From Polynucleobacter sp. (lineage in GTDB: Bacteria; Pseudomonadota; Gammaproteobacteria; Burkholderiales; Burkholderiaceae), in contig JALRHB010000023.1 of the NCBI GenBank assembly GCA_023253245.1, positions 1 to 14,235 of the forward strand: a DNA stretch of 14,235 nt, read 5' to 3'. The notes beneath the pieces are model-generated. The model saw nothing but the letters and a program-made list of their open reading frames with translations. It was not told where the DNA came from and did no database searches. Of this stretch, positions 6,672 to 13,579 are shown in pieces (within the stretch, counting starts at the first letter, position 1; each line of letters starts with the position of its first letter). A program made the position numbers and the translations under genes.

Positions 6672-7738
6672 GTGACTTACAGCATGACTCTCTGATTATT
6701 AGAACCTGGCACGAGATTACTGTTAATGCATTGAGGTCTAGAGCTAGCGATATTCACATCGAGCCTAGATTGCACCAGGGTGATGTCCGCGTCAGGGTCG
6801 ATGGACAACTCATTAAACAAACTCAATACCCTATTCACTTGCACGAGCGTTTGATTACTCGTATCAAAATACTATCGCGCCTCGATATTGCAGAGAAAAG
6901 AGTTCCTCAGGACGGCCGCCTATTCATTGGGCATGATTTCAGCAAACCCGATACTCACTGCAGGGTTTCAATCATCCCTACTCTTTATGGAGAAAAAGCT
7001 GTTGTTCGCATATTGCCAAATAATTTAGAGGAATTATCTCTAGAAAAACTTGGTTTATTACCCGAGCAACTTCGCATATTCCGCAACGCCCTTCAGCAGA
7101 CTAATGGTTTAATTCTTGTTACCGGGCCTACTGGAAGTGGCAAAACTCGCACTTTATATAGCTGTCTAAATCAACTCAATCAAGTGCATCGCAATATTTG
7201 CTCAATTGAAGACCCTATTGAAATTCAACTTCCAGGAATTAATCAGGTCGCCTACCACCCACGGGCTGGGTTAGATTTCCCCACTATTATTAGAGCCCTT
7301 CTCAGGCAAGATCCGGATGTCATCATGATCGGTGAAATCCGAGATAGTGCTAGCGCTCAATTGGCAATTCAGGCTGCTCAAACTGGGCACTTAGTCCTAA
7401 GTACGATTCACACTCGCAATGCATCAGGCGTTTTAGCCCGCCTCAATCATTTAGGAATAGATTCTGAGGCAATCGAATCTTGCTTACGCTGCGTTAGCTC
7501 TCAAAGACTATTACGTCAGCGTTGTACGAGATGCCTCAAAGATCTTAAAAATACTCATTGCCCTCAATGCAATAACACTGGATATTTTGGTCGAATAGGA
7601 GTTCATGAGGTCTTAGAAGGGGAGCAGATATTTTCGTCGGCACCCTATTTGGATCTTTATTCTGCGGGACTTGAATCTGTAAAAGCAGGAAACATTGATC
7701 AAGTCACACTTGATGCCGAGGTGGGAACTTGGCACTAG
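6668..7738 (+). CDS. pilB: PilB/GspE-type type IV pilus assembly ATPase, short form
   Basis: This cytoplasmic hexameric ATPase would power pilus or pseudopilus extension. The ATP-binding core is complete. Walker A is GPTGSGKT (153-160), the Asp box has IEDPIE (180-185), Walker B is DVIMIGEIRD (217-226), and the His box is TGHLVLSTIHTR (239-250). RASDIHIEP (25-33) marks the N2 domain. A CxxC-x8-CxxC zinc motif (C286, C289, C298, C301) separates it from PilT, which lacks one. At 356 residues it is far shorter than usual PilB/GspE (about 500-570). The whole N1/MshEN domain is absent, the loop between the cysteine pairs is contracted (29 residues in E. coli GspE), and the C-terminal region is trimmed. 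The start is TTG 6668, overlapping the previous stop by 4 bases with only a weak GGGCAG upstream. Homology begins by residue 9, so a later start is unlikely. Confidence 0.88.
   Translation: MSDLQHDSLIIRTWHEITVNALRSRASDIHIEPRLHQGDVRVRVDGQLIKQTQYPIHLHERLITRIKILSRLDIAEKRVPQDGRLFIGHDFSKPDTHCRVSIIPTLYGEKAVVRILPNNLEELSLEKLGLLPEQLRIFRNALQQTNGLILVTGPTGSGKTRTLYSCLNQLNQVHRNICSIEDPIEIQLPGINQVAYHPRAGLDFPTIIRALLRQDPDVIMIGEIRDSASAQLAIQAAQTGHLVLSTIHTRNASGVLARLNHLGIDSEAIESCLRCVSSQRLLRQRCTRCLKDLKNTHCPQCNNTGYFGRIGVHEVLEGEQIFSSAPYLDLYSAGLESVKAGNIDQVTLDAEVGTWH
7718..7731 (+). promoter_or_regulatory. Ribosome-binding site fixing the TTG start of pilC
   Basis: GAGG at 7718-7721 lies 7 bases before TTG 7729-7731, an ideal spacing. 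It is inside the 3' end of pilB. No ATG or GTG occurs in this frame before the conserved region begins, so this site decides the start. Confidence 0.65.
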
Positions 7739-8802
7739 TAAACTACTTTTCAAATAGTGAGCTTAGTCAATCAGAGCAACTTCATTTTGCACATCAACTC
7801 CTCTCTTTGACTCAAGCAGGTTTGCCATTACTCAATGCCATAGAAATCATGATCCAATCCGCCCCAAAATCCTGGCAAGGGTGGCTAGAACAAGTACGCT
7901 TGCAATTACAACAAGGCAATAGTTTGTCCCAATGTTTGGGAAGTAAAACAGGAAAATTTTCGCCTAAATTTACTAATCTAATTAGAGTGAGTGAACGTTC
8001 CGGAGATCTTAGTTTGGCACTTGAAACTATTGCAAAGCAACTGGAATCGCAAATCGAATTACGTCGCAAAGTAGTTCAATCTCTTACCTACCCCTTGATA
8101 ACTCTAGCTAGCTCAGTTGCATTAATTATTGTGATGATGCTTTGGGTAGTTCCAGTATTTAAAGATGTATTCGATAATTTTCATGCAGAACTACCTGTGC
8201 CGACATTGTTTTTGATTTCAAGCTCTCAAATCATTGAGAAATACTTTATTGAACTACTGATCATTGCAACAAGCGCCATTATTTCTTTCTTATTTTTATG
8301 GCACAAACTTACTTCTTTGCAGCGATATTGTGATCGACTTATTTTACGACTGCCGCTACTAGGTAATTTATTTAGACTGGCCACACTGGGAAACTGGTGC
8401 CGTACTTTAGGGCACCTAATCAATGCAGGCTTAGCACTTCCAGATGCGCTCAGGGTAACAGCGCAATCCTCTAATCACTGGGTAAGCCATGACTTTAGCG
8501 CTGAGGTATTTAAACACCTCACTAGAGGCTACCCAATCAATGAAGCGCTCATTAAATCAGATCCCTATGGGCTATTGATGGATACTGAAACCTTATTACT
8601 CCTTCACATAGCCGCACAAGGTGGATCATTGGCTCAAATGCTAAATAAGCGTGCTAAGTCACTTGATCAACAACTGAGTAGCAATCTGCAATCACTTAGT
8701 AGCCATGTAGAACCGTTCCTTATTCTTTTTATTGGCTTTCTGATCGGTGGACTAGTCATAATCCTGTATCTTCCTATTTTCAACCTAGGACAAATTGTTT
8801 GA
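7729..8802 (+). CDS. pilC: PilC/GspF-type inner-membrane platform protein, short form
   Basis: This polytopic inner-membrane protein couples the assembly ATPase to pilin polymerisation. Two T2SSF domains are visible: residues about 17-140, with LTQAGLPLLNAIEIM (27-41) and a conserved YP at 121-122, and about 220-345, with LINAGLALPDALRVT (230-244) and AAQGGSLAQML (295-305). Three transmembrane helices fall near 123-144, 172-191 and 329-351, the usual PilC topology. At 357 residues it is about 45-50 shorter than typical PilC/HofC (about 400), because the N-terminal cytoplasmic extension before the first T2SSF domain is missing. It starts with TTG 7729, overlapping pilB by 10 bases, with a good internal ribosome-binding site. 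It overlaps pilD by 4 bases. Confidence 0.9.
   Translation: MALVNYFSNSELSQSEQLHFAHQLLSLTQAGLPLLNAIEIMIQSAPKSWQGWLEQVRLQLQQGNSLSQCLGSKTGKFSPKFTNLIRVSERSGDLSLALETIAKQLESQIELRRKVVQSLTYPLITLASSVALIIVMMLWVVPVFKDVFDNFHAELPVPTLFLISSSQIIEKYFIELLIIATSAIISFLFLWHKLTSLQRYCDRLILRLPLLGNLFRLATLGNWCRTLGHLINAGLALPDALRVTAQSSNHWVSHDFSAEVFKHLTRGYPINEALIKSDPYGLLMDTETLLLLHIAAQGGSLAQMLNKRAKSLDQQLSSNLQSLSSHVEPFLILFIGFLIGGLVIILYLPIFNLGQIV
8787..8801 (+). promoter_or_regulatory. Ribosome-binding site fixing the TTG start of pilD
   Basis: AGGA at 8787-8790 is 8 bases upstream of TTG 8799-8801, within the last codons of pilC. The TTG forms a TTGA overlap with the pilC stop codon. The next in-frame ATG (residue 17) would delete part of the first membrane helix, which favours TTG. 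Confidence 0.6.
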
Positions 8803-9299
8803 TAGATTTGGAAACATTGAACTTCATCGTAAAGCTATTTTTGATAATGAGCTTGCTCTACCTAGCTTATATTGATTGGAATACTTTTCGCTTACCAGAC
8901 CATATCACCTTGCCACTAATTGCCACTGGAGTGATGTTTAACACCATTAGCGAGCCAGGATTTACCAGAACATCATCTGCCTTCATTGGCCTAATTGTTG
9001 GGTATGGGTTTTTATGGGCTGTTAATGCCGGCTATCGGCTTATACGAGGGCGCCATGGAATTGGTATGGGCGATGCCAAATTGCTTGCAGCACTTGGAGC
9101 ATGGCTCGGATGGGCGGCACTCCCCAACATTCTTTTGATAGCCTCCTTGATCGGCTTGATTGGCGGCCTCGCCTGGCTAAAATTCAATAATCAAAAGTTA
9201 ACGAAGGCCTTTCCATTTGGCCCATTTTTATCTATTGCTGGCATTATTGAGTTGCTATGGCCTCAGTTCATTCAAAACCTTCTGCCCAAGTTGATTTAA
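8799..9299 (+). CDS. pilD: PilD-type prepilin peptidase, peptidase domain only
   Basis: This integral membrane aspartic protease (peptidase family A24) removes the leader from type IV prepilins. Both catalytic aspartates are present: D26 in YIDWNTFRLPD (25-34 region) and D92 in GIGMGDAKL, the GxGD motif. FPFGPFLSIAG (138-148) near the C-terminus is also typical. At 166 residues it is only the A24 domain. Standard PilD (about 280-290) also has an N-terminal domain (DiS_P_DiS, PF06750) for N-methylation of the mature pilin and a cytoplasmic tetracysteine loop. Both are absent here, and the overlap with pilC leaves no room for them upstream. The start is TTG 8799 with AGGA at 8787-8790, 8 bases away. 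It is followed by coaE with a 43-base overlap. Confidence 0.88.
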   Translation: MIDLETLNFIVKLFLIMSLLYLAYIDWNTFRLPDHITLPLIATGVMFNTISEPGFTRTSSAFIGLIVGYGFLWAVNAGYRLIRGRHGIGMGDAKLLAALGAWLGWAALPNILLIASLIGLIGGLAWLKFNNQKLTKAFPFGPFLSIAGIIELLWPQFIQNLLPKLI

Positions 9300-9955
9300 C
9301 CACCCTAAAAGGAAAACTTCCCCTCATTGGTTTAACGGGGGGTATTGGCTCTGGGAAAACTACCGTAAGCGATCAGCTTGGGGCGCTTGGGGCGGGGATT
9401 ATTGATACTGACCTTATTTCGCATGCAATTACCTTGCCGGACGGCAAAGCCATCCCTAGCATTAAGGCAACGTTTGGCTCAGAGTTTCTCAACTCTGAAG
9501 GTGCTCTTGATCGACCCAAAATGCGCACGCTGGTATTTAGCGATCCTGTAGCAAGGCAAAAGCTAGAGCAAATTACCCATCCCCTTATTAGAGAGGAGAC
9601 CTACAGACTTGCTGCTTCTCTTGCAAAGGCAGGTGCTCCCTATCTTGTTTTTGTTGTTCCCCTCTTAATTGAGTCAGGCTCATGGCGCGATTTGATTGAT
9701 TACCTGGTTGTAGTTGATTGCCCAGAAGAAAACCAAATTGCTCGTGTGATGCACCGCAGCAATATGCCACGTGAAGCGGTGATCGACATACTTAAGGCGC
9801 AAACTAGTCGCGAGTCCCGTCTTGCTGCAGCTGATGTCATCATCGAAAACCAGCAAGACCTGGACTCTCTCAAGAAAGCCGTTTTGAGGCTGCACCATAA
9901 AATACTAGAAATTAGGGATGGCCTGTCTAGTTCATCATCGAATATAGGCTTGTGA
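9257..9955 (+). CDS. coaE: Dephospho-CoA kinase
   Basis: This cytosolic enzyme does the last step of coenzyme A synthesis, phosphorylating the 3'-hydroxyl of dephospho-CoA with ATP. The P-loop is GGIGSGKTT (28-36). Other family marks are IIDTDLISH (48-56), ITHPLIR (106-112), VVPLLIES (133-140) and the lid/adenine segment around QTSRESRLAAADVIIEN (182-198). At 232 residues it is slightly longer than typical (about 200-210). The N-terminus carries about 22 extra residues before the P-loop strand, and these are encoded inside pilD (43-base overlap). ATG 9257 is the only possible start in frame before the P-loop. The C-terminus has a short serine-rich tail. It overlaps zapD by 4 bases. The pilD-coaE-zapD order is common in beta- and gammaproteobacteria. 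Confidence 0.95.
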   Translation: MASVHSKPSAQVDLTTLKGKLPLIGLTGGIGSGKTTVSDQLGALGAGIIDTDLISHAITLPDGKAIPSIKATFGSEFLNSEGALDRPKMRTLVFSDPVARQKLEQITHPLIREETYRLAASLAKAGAPYLVFVVPLLIESGSWRDLIDYLVVVDCPEENQIARVMHRSNMPREAVIDILKAQTSRESRLAAADVIIENQQDLDSLKKAVLRLHHKILEIRDGLSSSSSNIGL

Positions 9956-10704
9956 TCGTCTACGAATACCCCTTCAATGAATTAGTTCGAAGCATGCTTC
10001 GACTTGAGTATTTGTTTGCTCGCTTTAACCATTTTCTAAGATCGGATGATCCTGAGCTTCACCATAACGCAATCGCCATATTATTTGATTTAGGTGATAT
10101 TGGCTCTCGGGGCGATATTAAATCTTTGTTACTAAAAGAATTTGAGCGCCAAAAATATGCTCTCAATGGTTTACGCTCGTCTCAGAAAGTAGACCAAGAG
10201 GCTTTATTGCAAACCCTCTCTGAGATTGATAAGGCTGCACTGAATATCAATCAATCTATGGGTAAGCCAAACTCCGCCATTACTGAAAGTGAATGGCTTA
10301 ACGCAATTCGTACTCGTCTCAATATTCCCGGGGGAACAAGTCCAATTGATTTACCTAGTTATCATGCCTGGAAAAATAGCCCCTCTCATCAACGCAGAGA
10401 GTTATTAGAAAATTATGTTGCCCCGCTCTTGCCATGGCACGAAGCATGTCAAATCTTTTTGCGCTTATTACGACAATCTGGCGAGGCAAAAGATGTTGTG
10501 GCACATCAAGGATCTTTTCAACAAGCGCCATCTGGTAAGGTATATCAACTAATGCGTATTGCCGTAGAAGATGATTCCTTATTTTCAGAAATTAGCGCAA
10601 ATAAATATTTACTATCGATTCGCTTCCTTAAATCGGATCGGGATAAAAAGCCACAAATCGTCAATGTAGACGTGCCTTTTAGACTTACCCTTTGTCAGCT
10701 TTAA
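9952..10704 (+). CDS. zapD: Cell division protein ZapD
   Basis: ZapD (formerly YacF, DUF1342) is a cytoplasmic protein that cross-links FtsZ filaments and stabilises the Z-ring. The 250-residue length matches E. coli ZapD (247). The diagnostic N-terminus is YEYPFNELVRSMLRLEYLF (4-22), followed by the predominantly alpha-helical first half typical of the family. It starts with GTG 9952 in a GTGA overlap with the coaE stop. The zinc-finger gene yacG, which often follows zapD, is not present. Instead zapD's stop overlaps by 4 bases the stop of the convergent Nudix gene, and no terminator is seen. Confidence 0.93.
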   Translation: MIVYEYPFNELVRSMLRLEYLFARFNHFLRSDDPELHHNAIAILFDLGDIGSRGDIKSLLLKEFERQKYALNGLRSSQKVDQEALLQTLSEIDKAALNINQSMGKPNSAITESEWLNAIRTRLNIPGGTSPIDLPSYHAWKNSPSHQRRELLENYVAPLLPWHEACQIFLRLLRQSGEAKDVVAHQGSFQQAPSGKVYQLMRIAVEDDSLFSEISANKYLLSIRFLKSDRDKKPQIVNVDVPFRLTLCQL

Positions 10705-11117
10705 ATCGTCAAAGACCTTAATTTTTCGAGCATGGGCCATGCTGCTGGCAATAAAGGCTCTACACTAGGCTTTACACATGATAGTGATTCCCAAGATAGG
10801 GCTTGTCCTTCTCGCCCCCGTGGAGTGCCCTGCCATGTACGAATGATGCTGACATGTAAACGCACATAAGCATGAGGATAATCATGCTCTAAAACCAACA
10901 ACTCTTCACTATCTTGTATATCAATACCAAGCTCTTCTTGCAGCTCTCGCTTAAGCGCCTCAAACACCGATTCACCCGCCTCAATTTTTCCACCTGGAAC
11001 TTCCCAGTAACCAGCATAAGGCTTGCCCTCGGGCCGCTGACCAAGCAGATAACGCCCTTTTGAGTCCAACAAAATTCCTGCGGCAACCTCGGTAACCGGG
11101 CGATCAAGTTTAGTCAT
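10701..11117 (-). CDS. mutT: MutT-type Nudix hydrolase (8-oxo-dGTP diphosphatase-like)
   Basis: The 138-residue cytosolic Nudix protein has a perfect Nudix box: G43-x5-E49-x7-R57-E58-L-Q-E61-E62-L-G64-I65, inside GGKIEAGES...RELQEELG. The N-terminal VAAGILLD (11-18) and GYWEVPGG (36-43) are as in MutT, which hydrolyses 8-oxo-dGTP and prevents A:T to C:G transversions. Length equals that of E. coli MutT (about 130). ATG 11117 is 12 bases after the stop of the DUF815 ATPase gene. It has no clear Shine-Dalgarno, so translation probably relies on coupling. It is the last gene of the argJ minus-strand run. MutT function is likely, but other Nudix substrates are possible. Confidence 0.87.
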   Translation of the reverse strand: MTKLDRPVTEVAAGILLDSKGRYLLGQRPEGKPYAGYWEVPGGKIEAGESVFEALKRELQEELGIDIQDSEELLVLEHDYPHAYVRLHVSIIRTWQGTPRGREGQALSWESLSCVKPSVEPLLPAAWPMLEKLRSLTI

Positions 11118-11129
11118 TAAGAAAAAACT

Positions 11130-11990
11130 TTATTTAGCATTTGAACCGGCCCAGTGCTTAGCAAATTGCCAAGCGACACGACCAGAACGAGAGCCACGCT
11201 CTAATGCCCAAACCAATGCATCTGCGCGAGCAGATTCTATTTGAGCATCACTCAAACCAAAATGGCGCAACCAATGTGCCACGATTGCTAAATATTCATC
11301 TTGCTTGGGAGGATAAAAAGAAAGCCATAAACCAAAACGCTCTGATAAAGAAATCTTTTCCTCAACCACCTCACCAGGATGAATTTCACCATCATCACTA
11401 TGAACGTAACCCTCATTATCTTTCATGTACTCGGGTAATAAATGACGCCTATTTGATGTGGCATAAATCAAAATATTGTCTACCTGAGCAGATACAGAGC
11501 CATCGAGTGCAGATTTCATAGCCTTATATCCAGACTCACCATCTTCAAAAGAAAGGTCATCGCAGAAAATGATAAAACGCTCTGGTCTATCTGCCAATAA
11601 ATCAGTGATATCAGCTAAATCAGCTAAATGCTCCTTCTCAACCTCCACAAGACGCAAACCCTGGCTCGCGAATTCATGAAGGCTGGCTTTAATCAAAGAA
11701 GATTTTCCCGTACCTCGCGCACCCGTTAGCAAAATGTTATTAGCTGGCTTTTTCTGAATAAAGTTTTTGGTGTTTTCGCGAATCGCATCACGCTGGCGAT
11801 CAATATTTTGCAAATCCTCAAAACTAATATCAGCCACATGCTTGACTGGTTGCAAAAAGCCAATACTGCCAAAAATACTATCTCGGCGACGCCACTTAAA
11901 TGCAGTAGAAGATTGCCACTGCTCTTCTGTTATGGGCTTTGGTAAAAAAGTTTCAAGATGACTTAGGAGTCGATCTAATTTTTCATTCAT
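11130..11990 (-). CDS. DUF815-family AAA+ ATP-binding protein
   Basis: The 286-residue cytosolic P-loop ATPase is of the DUF815 (PF05673) family, conserved between argJ and mutT in many Betaproteobacteria but of unknown function. Walker A is GARGTGKSS (90-98) and Walker B is FIIFCDDL (139-146). A sensor-1-like ATSNRRHL spans 177-184, a likely arginine-finger segment SLSERFG spans 214-220, and a sensor-2-like GSRSGRVAWQ spans 266-275. ISFEDLQNIDRQRDAI (55-70) is the family's usual lead into the ATPase core. A tandem LADLAD (122-127) is encoded by a 9-base duplication. ATG 11990 follows AGGAAA about 10 bases upstream and lies 11 bases after the argJ stop. No partner or substrate can be inferred beyond operon membership. 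Confidence 0.9.
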   Translation of the reverse strand: MNEKLDRLLSHLETFLPKPITEEQWQSSTAFKWRRRDSIFGSIGFLQPVKHVADISFEDLQNIDRQRDAIRENTKNFIQKKPANNILLTGARGTGKSSLIKASLHEFASQGLRLVEVEKEHLADLADITDLLADRPERFIIFCDDLSFEDGESGYKAMKSALDGSVSAQVDNILIYATSNRRHLLPEYMKDNEGYVHSDDGEIHPGEVVEEKISLSERFGLWLSFYPPKQDEYLAIVAHWLRHFGLSDAQIESARADALVWALERGSRSGRVAWQFAKHWAGSNAK

Positions 11991-12001
11991 CTGGCTGTTT
12001 C

Positions 12002-13237
12002 CTACGAACGGTAATCGGCATTAATGGAAACATAATCGTGTGATAAATCACAAGTCCACATGGTTTGCTGAGCTGTACCACGGCCTAAATCTATCTTGAC
12101 CGTAATTTCAGCAGCTTGCATCACTCTTTGGCCATCTGCTTCCTGGTAGTCCGGGTTGCGACCGCCATTTTTCGCCACCCAAACATCTCCAAGCCACATC
12201 TGAACTTGGTTAACGTCGAGATCTGCGATGCCAGCATAACCAATTGCCGCAAGAATACGACCCAAATTGGGATCGCTAGCAAAAAAGGCGGTTTTTACCA
12301 ATGGAGAATGCGCTACTGCTTCTGCAACCAAGCGGCATTCTTCTTTTGTTTTGCCACCCAAAACTTCGATCGTCATAAATTTAGTAGCGCCTTCACCATC
12401 TCTCACAATCATTTGAGCTAACTTACGAGCGAGATCAATCAATGCGGCTCTAACTACTTCAAAGCTAGGATCATCAATAGATTTAATCTGCACTGAAGAC
12501 TGCCCGGTAGCCATGATGATGAACGAATCATTTGTGGAAGTATCGCCGTCAATCGTAATAGCATTAAATGAAAGATCGGCAACCTCTTGCGTCAACTGAC
12601 TCAATAGTTCTGGAGCAAAACCCGCATCGGTTGCAATAAACCCGAGCATTGTTGCCATATTGGGGTGAATCATTCCGGCGCCTTTACAAATGCCGGTAAT
12701 CGTTATTGGACCTGCCGGCGTCTGAATAGAGACTGAGCTTGCCTTTGGCTGGGTATCGGTCGTCATGATCGCCTGGGCAGCATCCAACCAATGATCACCA
12801 TTTAAATCAGCCACTGCCTTAGGTAAAGCGGTTATTAGCTTTTCAATAGGAAGTGGCTCCAGAATCACGCCTGTTGAAAATGGCAGAATCTGTTCTGGAT
12901 TTAAATTCAACTCCTTAGCGAGTGCATTACAGGTTGCTAATGCATCCCGCATACCCCTCTCGCCGGTGCCCGCATTAGCATTCCCGGTATTGACTACCAA
13001 GGCACGGATCTCTCCTTTGGCGCCATCCAAGGCTAAATGCTCACGACATACCTGGACCGGTGCTGCACAAAATCGATTTAGGGTAAACACACCCGCAAGC
13101 TGTGACCCGGGGGCCAGGGTCATTACCAATACATCTTTGCGATTTGCCTTTTTAATTCCAGCTTCGGCAGTGCCCATTTCAAAACCTTTAACAGGCTTTA
13201 GTTGATCTTTTTGAGGAAGCGACAAGTTAACTGGCAT
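12002..13237 (-). CDS. argJ: Glutamate N-acetyltransferase / amino-acid acetyltransferase ArgJ
   Basis: ArgJ transfers the acetyl group from N-acetylornithine to glutamate in the cyclic arginine pathway; bifunctional forms also use acetyl-CoA. At 411 residues it has full family length. The self-cleavage and nucleophile site is intact: in KGAGMIHPNMATML (185-198) cleavage is expected between A195 and T196, giving alpha and beta chains with T196 as nucleophile. The oxyanion element is STGV (121-124) and the C-terminus DYVSINADYRS is the family signature. It starts at ATG 13237 with a weak GAG upstream. Only 33 bases separate it from the 98-residue gene upstream and no promoter stands out there, so it may be co-transcribed with the preceding genes. 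Mono- versus bifunctional type cannot be decided from sequence alone. Confidence 0.96.
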   Translation of the reverse strand: MPVNLSLPQKDQLKPVKGFEMGTAEAGIKKANRKDVLVMTLAPGSQLAGVFTLNRFCAAPVQVCREHLALDGAKGEIRALVVNTGNANAGTGERGMRDALATCNALAKELNLNPEQILPFSTGVILEPLPIEKLITALPKAVADLNGDHWLDAAQAIMTTDTQPKASSVSIQTPAGPITITGICKGAGMIHPNMATMLGFIATDAGFAPELLSQLTQEVADLSFNAITIDGDTSTNDSFIIMATGQSSVQIKSIDDPSFEVVRAALIDLARKLAQMIVRDGEGATKFMTIEVLGGKTKEECRLVAEAVAHSPLVKTAFFASDPNLGRILAAIGYAGIADLDVNQVQMWLGDVWVAKNGGRNPDYQEADGQRVMQAAEITVKIDLGRGTAQQTMWTCDLSHDYVSINADYRS

Positions 13238-13270
13238 GGAATACTCAATAAAAAATTAAATAAAGGGGGC

Positions 13271-13567
13271 TCAGCCACCACCCCTACGAGTATAAAGATC
13301 AAATCGATTCATGAGCAGCTCCCTGTCATTTATAGTCAGTTCTTCAGCAAAAGAGAAGCAAATATCCATCACTGGAATATGTAGTAGAGCTATTTTTCGA
13401 GATGGCTTTGTTAACGCACTGATTTCCAGCAATGGCTTAGGGTGTGCATATATAGGCATACCATCTATGATCAGATTCGTAGAAGAATAATGTTCTCCCA
13501 GCGCTAAAGGTAGCCAGCGTATGAGATCCTCTGAAGAGCACCCCATTTCCCTTCTTATTTTCTGCAT
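13271..13567 (-). CDS. Uncharacterised 98-residue protein with C-terminal RRGGG
   Basis: I do not recognise a named family. The protein starts MQKIRREMGCSS, has EDLIRWLPLALGEHY (13-27) and continues with a mixed alpha/beta pattern. No membrane segment or signal peptide is seen, and the only cysteines are C10 and C70. It ends in LYTRRGGG, a free triple-glycine tail preceded by two arginines. It lies 12 bases after the stop of the MoaD-like carrier gene, which itself ends in GG, so the two are probably translated from one message. The start lacks a clear ribosome-binding site; ATG at residue 8 has AGAAGG just upstream and is an alternative. A role with the neighbouring sulfur carrier or cofactor enzyme is inferred from position only. 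Confidence 0.75.
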   Translation of the reverse strand: MQKIRREMGCSSEDLIRWLPLALGEHYSSTNLIIDGMPIYAHPKPLLEISALTKPSRKIALLHIPVMDICFSFAEELTINDRELLMNRFDLYTRRGGG

Positions 13568-13579
13568 TTGAAATAATAG

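Noticed and set aside
6668..7738. Annotation as PilT retraction ATPase because of its length
   Set aside because: The CxxC-x8-CxxC motif and adjacency to pilC and pilD indicate an assembly ATPase; PilT lacks the tetracysteine.
10729..10743. Near-perfect 15-base palindrome (AGCATGG-G-CCATGCT) just after the zapD stop
   Set aside because: No T-run follows in either direction, so it is not an intrinsic terminator. It lies in mutT coding sequence and is explained by codons; loop size would be only 3 bases.
11611..11628. Tandem 9-base repeat (TCAGCTAAA twice)
   Set aside because: It is an in-frame duplication encoding LAD-LAD in the DUF815 protein, too short to be a functional DNA repeat.
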